Shown: positions 58,963 through 64,000 of the stretch, one piece after another
Numbering within the stretch: position 1 is the first letter of the stretch
Layout of the letters: every line of letters begins with the position of its first letter
Assembly: GCA_018343915.1 (NCBI GenBank)
Contig: JABRWF010000006.1
Coordinates: 2,852,001 to 2,916,000, forward strand
Direction: 5' to 3'
Length of the DNA: 64,000 bases
Origin: Agroathelia rolfsii
Taxonomy: Eukaryota; Basidiomycota; Agaricomycetes; Amylocorticiales; Amylocorticiaceae
Translations under genes and position numbers: made by a program
The notes under the pieces: model-generated
What the model saw: the letters and a program-made list of their open reading frames with translations, nothing else
What the model was told of the DNA's origin: nothing
Databases searched by the model: none

Positions 58963-61900
58963 CTAAACGCACCTCACCCGCTCTTCCAGCCCACTCGCCA
59001 ACAAATCCTCGATTCCCCTCCTCCTCGTCTTCTCCTCCATCTTTAACCCGGCCTCCTCCAAATCAGCAAGCACGCCCACCCACATCGCACGCTCCTCGCT
59101 CGGCCCACGCACACCACGCACGGTAATCTGACCCGACAATATCCGCAACGCAGCAAACGCGACGGGAAGCCCGACCGTACGCGCCATGGCGGACGCCTCT
59201 GCGTCACCATACGTAATCAACGACGACGTGTGTACTTCCTCCTCGTGGACGCCATTCTCCTTGCCCCTAGAGACGATTTCGTGCGAGAGCACGACAAGAT
59301 CACGCTCGTTGGGCGCATAGCGTAATTTATTAGCCAAAACTTGGGTGAACAAGTCGATAGGAGGAAGATTCGCGGTCGGTTTCACCGCGAGACCGTGTTT
59401 CGAGCTAGGGCTCAGGCCGAGCCAATCGAGAGCTTCGAGCAAGGTATCTTGGTCTTCAGCCACGGGGACGACGTCGGAGAGTGCAGAGAGGAAAGATGCA
59501 TTATCTCTCGGGATGGGCTGACCGATCTTTTGCTCAAGAGAAATGCGAGCTAGGTCGTTCCATGATGGCACATCCACGTGTAGCTCGGTGCCCAAAAGAC
59601 CGATCTGCTTGAACGAGTGCATGAGACGCGAGAAGCCAGCGTATCTAAGATAAGTGGCGGGATCAGGAAGCGTCAAGAGACAACAGCGGAAGAACTCTCT
59701 TACCTCAGGGTACCACGCAAGAGGGTCCTCAGCTCTTCAACCCGCCCAAGCTCATACGGACCAGCATAGGACAAGCTATCGCGATTAGCAATACCCTCCA
59801 AATTCAACGCCTGTCCCTGCCCGCCGATCGGAACACGAGGGAAATGCGACTTGAGTATATCCTTTCCGAGAATGTCCCAGTCCTAGATTCCGAGACATTA
59901 ACGTCAACATTTTTACAAGCAGCTGACAATCAAAGCAAAAGATACCTTGCCAGCGAGCTTGAAACGAGCCCCGTTCAGCGCCGCACCGAGCACACCCCTA
60001 GGCGACCAGCTGAACTTGTACCCTAGTCCTGTGCCATCACCCGCCAGACTGTCTGGCGCGGGCAGGCCACCGCAAAAGGATGTAAACGAAACAACGCGCT
60101 TCTTCGCGTCTCTGATTTGCGTCAAGAGAGCCGTGGCGGAGACATGATCGATACCTGGGTCGAGACCGATCTCGTTCATGAGCAGGACATCCTTTTGTAG
60201 AGCTCTGAGTGGACGAGAAAATAAATATCAGTTGCTGCAAAACAAGGATATACTTGGGAGTACAAGAGACGCACTCAGCATGTAAATCCCGCATCGCAGG
60301 TGAGATATACGACGCCGTCACGAGATGTTTCCCGCGATCCAAGCAAACCCTCGCCACGCGCGGATGGAATGGCACCGGCAACAAACTGATCACCAAATCC
60401 GCTTGGTCCACCAGCTGCTCTAGATTCCCATTCCCTGCTCCACCCGATCCCGCAGCAACAGCGGGGGATAACGACGGTGTGGGTAACTCGAGTTGGACGG
60501 CTTTGGCATTTACATAGCGCGACGCGAGCGCGTTCGCCTCATGCAGCACATTGCTCGCCACGACGAGGTTCACATCCGCGTGGCGGCAGAGCTCCTTCAC
60601 TGCCGGGCCGGCGACCATGCCACTCCCAAGCAAGAGCACGCGTTTCTTATGGAGGATCGTGTTCAGTGGCGAGATATGAGTAGTAGTCGTCGTCGTCGTT
60701 GATGTTGATGCCACTGCATCGCCAGTGTCCGGTGTCTCCTCAGGTATACCACTGCCCAGTCCACCACAAACCTTCTCAATCTCACCCGCTAACCACCCAT
60801 GTGGCTCGACTAGCTGTCCTTCTTTCGCAATCGTCGCGCGCTCCAGCGATGCCAAGTACTTTTCGTCTTCCTTCCTGGCACTGGCGGTGCCATTCACGCC
60901 TTTGTAATCCCTCACAAGGGCGTGCAAATACGGTCTCAACGCGCGCGAAAAATGCTCGCTCGCGTCGAGCGGCAGCGTGGCTGGCAGGATATCGACCGCC
61001 ATGACTTGCACGCCGGGGAGGTGCGCCGGCGTGCCCGGCGGGCGCGCGATAAAGGTGGGTGAGGAGAGTGTGGTGGCATGTGTGAGGAATTCGAGGCCGC
61101 CCTATTAATAACAATTTGGGTTCCTGGGTCAGTAAAAAAAGAGAATTACTATCATTATTCCTTGCAAGATGCGTACCTTCACATCACAGCTGATATCTCC
61201 CACACTCGCGAACCGACCGGGTCCAATCTCACGCGCACGCGCAAGCGTGATGGCGAGCTGCTCATTCGTCATCAGACGAGGGAAACCGGGGTTCCATCCG
61301 GTACCGTTGAGGAGTAGGGTCGTGTACGGCGCAATCTAAATCCAGTACATGTAAACGGAGATGAGTTAGCGCTGTAAACACTATAGAAAGCTGAAAAAGA
61401 GGCAAACCTTAGTATGGAAATGCGACTCATATGAGTCAGGATGGGCATAATAGTCCTCGCGCGAATAAGGTTTACCGCTCTTGGAGACGAGATAGTCGCT
61501 CGGTTTGACGTGGCATAGATAAACCTGTTATACACAGAGTCAAATTAGTGGACAGAGAATAAATTAGATTTAACCGAGGGTGTGCAGACCTTGTGTAGAT
61601 CCGCATCTAATGAACAAAAAAAGAAAAAGAAAAGAAAGCAAGATCTTGGTAAGAGAACGAGAAAGATGTAAATCGATGGATTAGCACGCACCAGGATCCA
61701 TTACAAGCCCCTCAAGCTCCTCTGCCGTAATATTCTGCAGCGGTAGCTCCTCTAGGATAGATAAAACACCCTGGGAGACCTTGCCAGACCTGATTCCTCG
61801 GAACCAGAGTCAGTATATGCGCCTCCTCCAAGACAAAGATCAGTAGATTCACCCAGTAACGGCAAAGACGCATGGCCCCAGACTGCGCGGAGTACCTCGT

Positions 61901-62138
61901 GCAGATATGTCTGCACCAACAAGTCTGAGCGCTTGGCGCAGGGATTCGATAGAACGGTGAGTGTGTGGTCTGGGCGTTTGCTGTAAAAGGGGCAATATCA
62001 ATAAGCGACAACGAGTTCGTACAGGAAGTAACACGCACCAGGAAAGGACTAGCAGCACCGAGTACGAGATGCGTCTGGCCCATGGCAGCCATAGATTCCA
62101 GAGCACCAGCAACTACATATTATCGCATCGCGTACGTG

Positions 62139-62172
<34 letters not shown>

Positions 62173-62896
62173 CATCAGCTATCAATGCACTTTGCGCGTC
62201 TTGCTTATACACGTCACTCACCTCCCGCAAACCAGCCAAACCCGACACTGCGCACGCCATCTTCGGTCAGGAGCTCGTAATCAATCAGTCGCGCGCTATC
62301 CTTGGGGCCCAGGAAGCGCGAGAGCAGCGGCATGTTGTACGGTTGGCCCTTGACCGTGTGCGAGAACATCATGTATGTTCTCGGTTTGCCATGCACGCCC
62401 AGATCCGAGTCAACGGCGGTCGGGGGGGAGGAAAGAGAGGGGGAGGGAGAGTCATGAGACACGCCGGGCGGGAGCGTATGCAGAGAGTATATAGGAGGCT
62501 CTTTGATGCCCACGACAATGTTGGCGGGGTCGAGCGTGAAATGGGGTTCTGCGCCCGCCTGCGGATAGTGTCATTGTCGTGGAGGAATCGTTATATGTGA
62601 TATTGAATTTCAAAATGATCGAATACTGGCATGAAGACGGAATAGCTTACCCTGATGTACTCCTCTAGGGGGAACACCCTGCGCTCACATGGTTGGACGA
62701 GCACCCTGACGCCCTCTTCGCGCACAAGTTCGTAGACCATTTCGGGAGTCAGGGGTGTACGACGCTCCCAGATACGCAGGGGGTCTTCTTGTCGCAGGCC
62801 AACGACGACCTGGTGCTTGTTATTGGCGGCATGCCTGCTCCCCTTGAAGCCTAGGGTAGCGTATGTACGCCGTGGAGGGGATCGTCTGAGAAACAT
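58963..62896 (-). CDS. Bifunctional lysine-ketoglutarate reductase/saccharopine dehydrogenase
   Basis: Twelve exons: 62896-62651, 62558-62222, 62112-62039, 61980-61853, 61789-61692, 61606-61590, 61524-61408, 61335-61177, 61101-60275, 60204-59946, 59882-59704, 59644-58963; 1040 residues, phases closing throughout. A mitochondrial-type start MFLRRSPPRRTYATLG precedes the LKR half (QVVVGLRQEDPLRIWERRTP, SHTVKGQPYNMPLL, PYTTLLLNGTGWNPGFPR). The SDH half starts near residue 545 with VLLLGSGMVAGP (NAD(P) site) and has GLDPGIDHVSAT and SFCGGLPAPD. A Thr-rich linker (STTTTTTTH) lies between. The enzyme would convert lysine and 2-oxoglutarate to saccharopine and then to glutamate and aminoadipate semialdehyde. 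This is the animal/plant AASS layout, a LYS1-like plus a LYS9-like domain in one chain. Confidence 0.92.
61590..61606 (-). other. 17-nt microexon of the LKR/SDH gene
   Basis: Encodes D-ADLHK between two normal introns (85 and 65 nt). It is required to keep phase and the conserved DPDADLHKVY string. Confidence 0.65.
62142..62171. repeat. A30 homopolymer (T30 in the LKR/SDH intron)
   Basis: Thirty consecutive A on the plus strand, inside the second intron of the minus-strand LKR/SDH gene (62,221-62,113). In the transcript it is a U30 run starting about 30 nt before the acceptor tatgtag. Length may be inexact in the assembly. Confidence 0.8.
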
Positions 62897-64000
62897 GACT
62901 CGGTCGTACTGGAGAGTTGAACAGGAGCGGTAGCGGTGCTGGTTGTTTATATGTAGTAGTTCAGCGAACTGCTGATCTGTAATGGTGACGTTGTTGTCGC
63001 CGCTATGGATCAGTTGTAATGAATGTGCCCCTCTTTCAAGATCCGGCCGAGGTCAGTTATACGGTCACTTGAACGCAGGCTTGGGGAAAGCAGACAGGAG
63101 CGAGCGCCGTCTGCACACGTTCACACAACCCTCGGGGGGCGAGAAAGGGATAAGATGGTGATGATGCCGGCGTATTTGGCCACTTGTCGACCTCCGTCAG
63201 GGCGGACCCACGCATGGCCCTGATTAGCCAGGGCGGCATGGTCCAATTACGGGCCTTTTTGCTAATATCTGCGATAATCCTCTAGGGATAGAATTGCCAA
63301 CTCGATAGCGAAAGCAGATTATAGTCGATAACTTGGATGAAGTCATCGGACTCGACATAGAAGCATCGCATGGCACAGATCTTCTTGACCGAGTCAATAA
63401 TCTCTCGCACATATACCTCACTCATACACCCAATCCAAAACTCTTTCTATTTATCCTCTTAATTGTCCACAATGCTCTGCGATGCTGCTACTCTGCACAC
63501 TTTGCACCTCGGCTATCCAGCCCGGGCTCATACATTTGTGGCCCATATGGATATATGTCTAGTGAATAAACGTCATACGGCCAAAGACCCCTCACCATCA
63601 CGCTTTCCGACCATGTGATGATAGCCGGCTGTTCAGGTTTATTCCTGTTCTCTGTGAGGCTGGCTCACCGGTGCTCCTCTTGGGCCCACGAGTTCTCTTG
63701 TTGCGGCGCTACGCTAGTCAACCAGCTCATGTGGATGAGGCCTCGCTATTCATGATGCCCAAGACGCTCTAGGCGCCATAGTCGTGCCGATCATATGCCC
63801 AGCCCAACCTATGATCCGGATCTCTAACCCCAGTTTCTAATGTAGCAAAGAAGTTATGCATTCCTGTTTATTTCATGAACTTCTGATCGCTGCAGACATA
63901 GCCAGGGAGACTCTTAGCTTCTCCAACTTGGGCACATAGGAGCTTTGCAGCTTGTTCATATCAAGCGTACCGGCATCACAAGAGATTGGCCGTTATATAT
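62897..64000. other. Right end, no gene recognised
   Basis: About 1.1 kb upstream of LKR/SDH. The open frames have no recognised motifs or intron structure. The first few hundred bases should hold the promoter of LKR/SDH. Confidence 0.45.

Noticed and set aside
60209..61114. Several plus- and minus-strand frames of 60-110 codons in the LKR/SDH gene
   Set aside because: GC-rich coding exons produce such frames by chance; the real frame has clear dehydrogenase motifs.

Overview
The window is nuclear DNA of a filamentous fungus. Protein-coding genes have many short GT-AG introns (about 50-110 nt). The gene set includes a CAP59-type glycosyltransferase, NBS1, a CDC12 septin and PRP43, and decayed F-box/LRR relics lie between genes. 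This fits an agaricomycete basidiomycete. The chromodomain Ty3/gypsy elements and the F-box relics suggest Rhizoctonia/Ceratobasidium (Cantharellales), but that placement is inference from recollected families.

The window has two halves. Positions 1-34,388 are a TE island with almost no host sequence. It contains LTRs of six families (called LTR-1 to LTR-6 here) and the remains of at least four Ty3/gypsy chromoviruses, nested up to five deep. Most insertions can be peeled apart because 5-bp target-site duplications (TSDs) are still visible: ctata, ataaa, ccagg, actcc, atctt, acaag, tctag, cattt, attac, gcata, plus several with single C/T or G/A differences. Two full-length elements are present. 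E1 (15,149-29,354, LTR-1, + strand) is decayed by stop codons that mostly look like C-to-T/G-to-A changes, and it is split by a solo LTR and by element G. G (19,675-25,935, LTR-5, - strand) has two 848-bp LTRs that look identical by eye and an open 1152-codon pol frame, so it is young. Both carry a Tf1-like self-priming signature: the sequence just inside the 5' LTR is complementary to the predicted RNA 5' end.

An intron-containing tRNA-Tyr gene (34,665-34,751) marks the change to gene-rich DNA. Reconstructed genes, in order, are: GT69/CAP59 glycosyltransferase (+); NBS1, 10 exons (-); an F-box-like pseudogene (+); a HAPSTR1/C16orf72-like protein (-), divergent from a mitochondrial FtsJ/MRM2 rRNA methyltransferase (+); a mitochondrial-type protein of unknown function (-); septin CDC12 (-); F-box/LRR and GNAT relics (+); a PRX5/AHP1-type peroxiredoxin (+); the DEAH helicase PRP43 (-); and a 12-exon bifunctional lysine-ketoglutarate reductase/saccharopine dehydrogenase (-). 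Exon joins were chosen by hand so that reading phase closes exactly and conserved motifs are preserved. They are predictions without transcript support.
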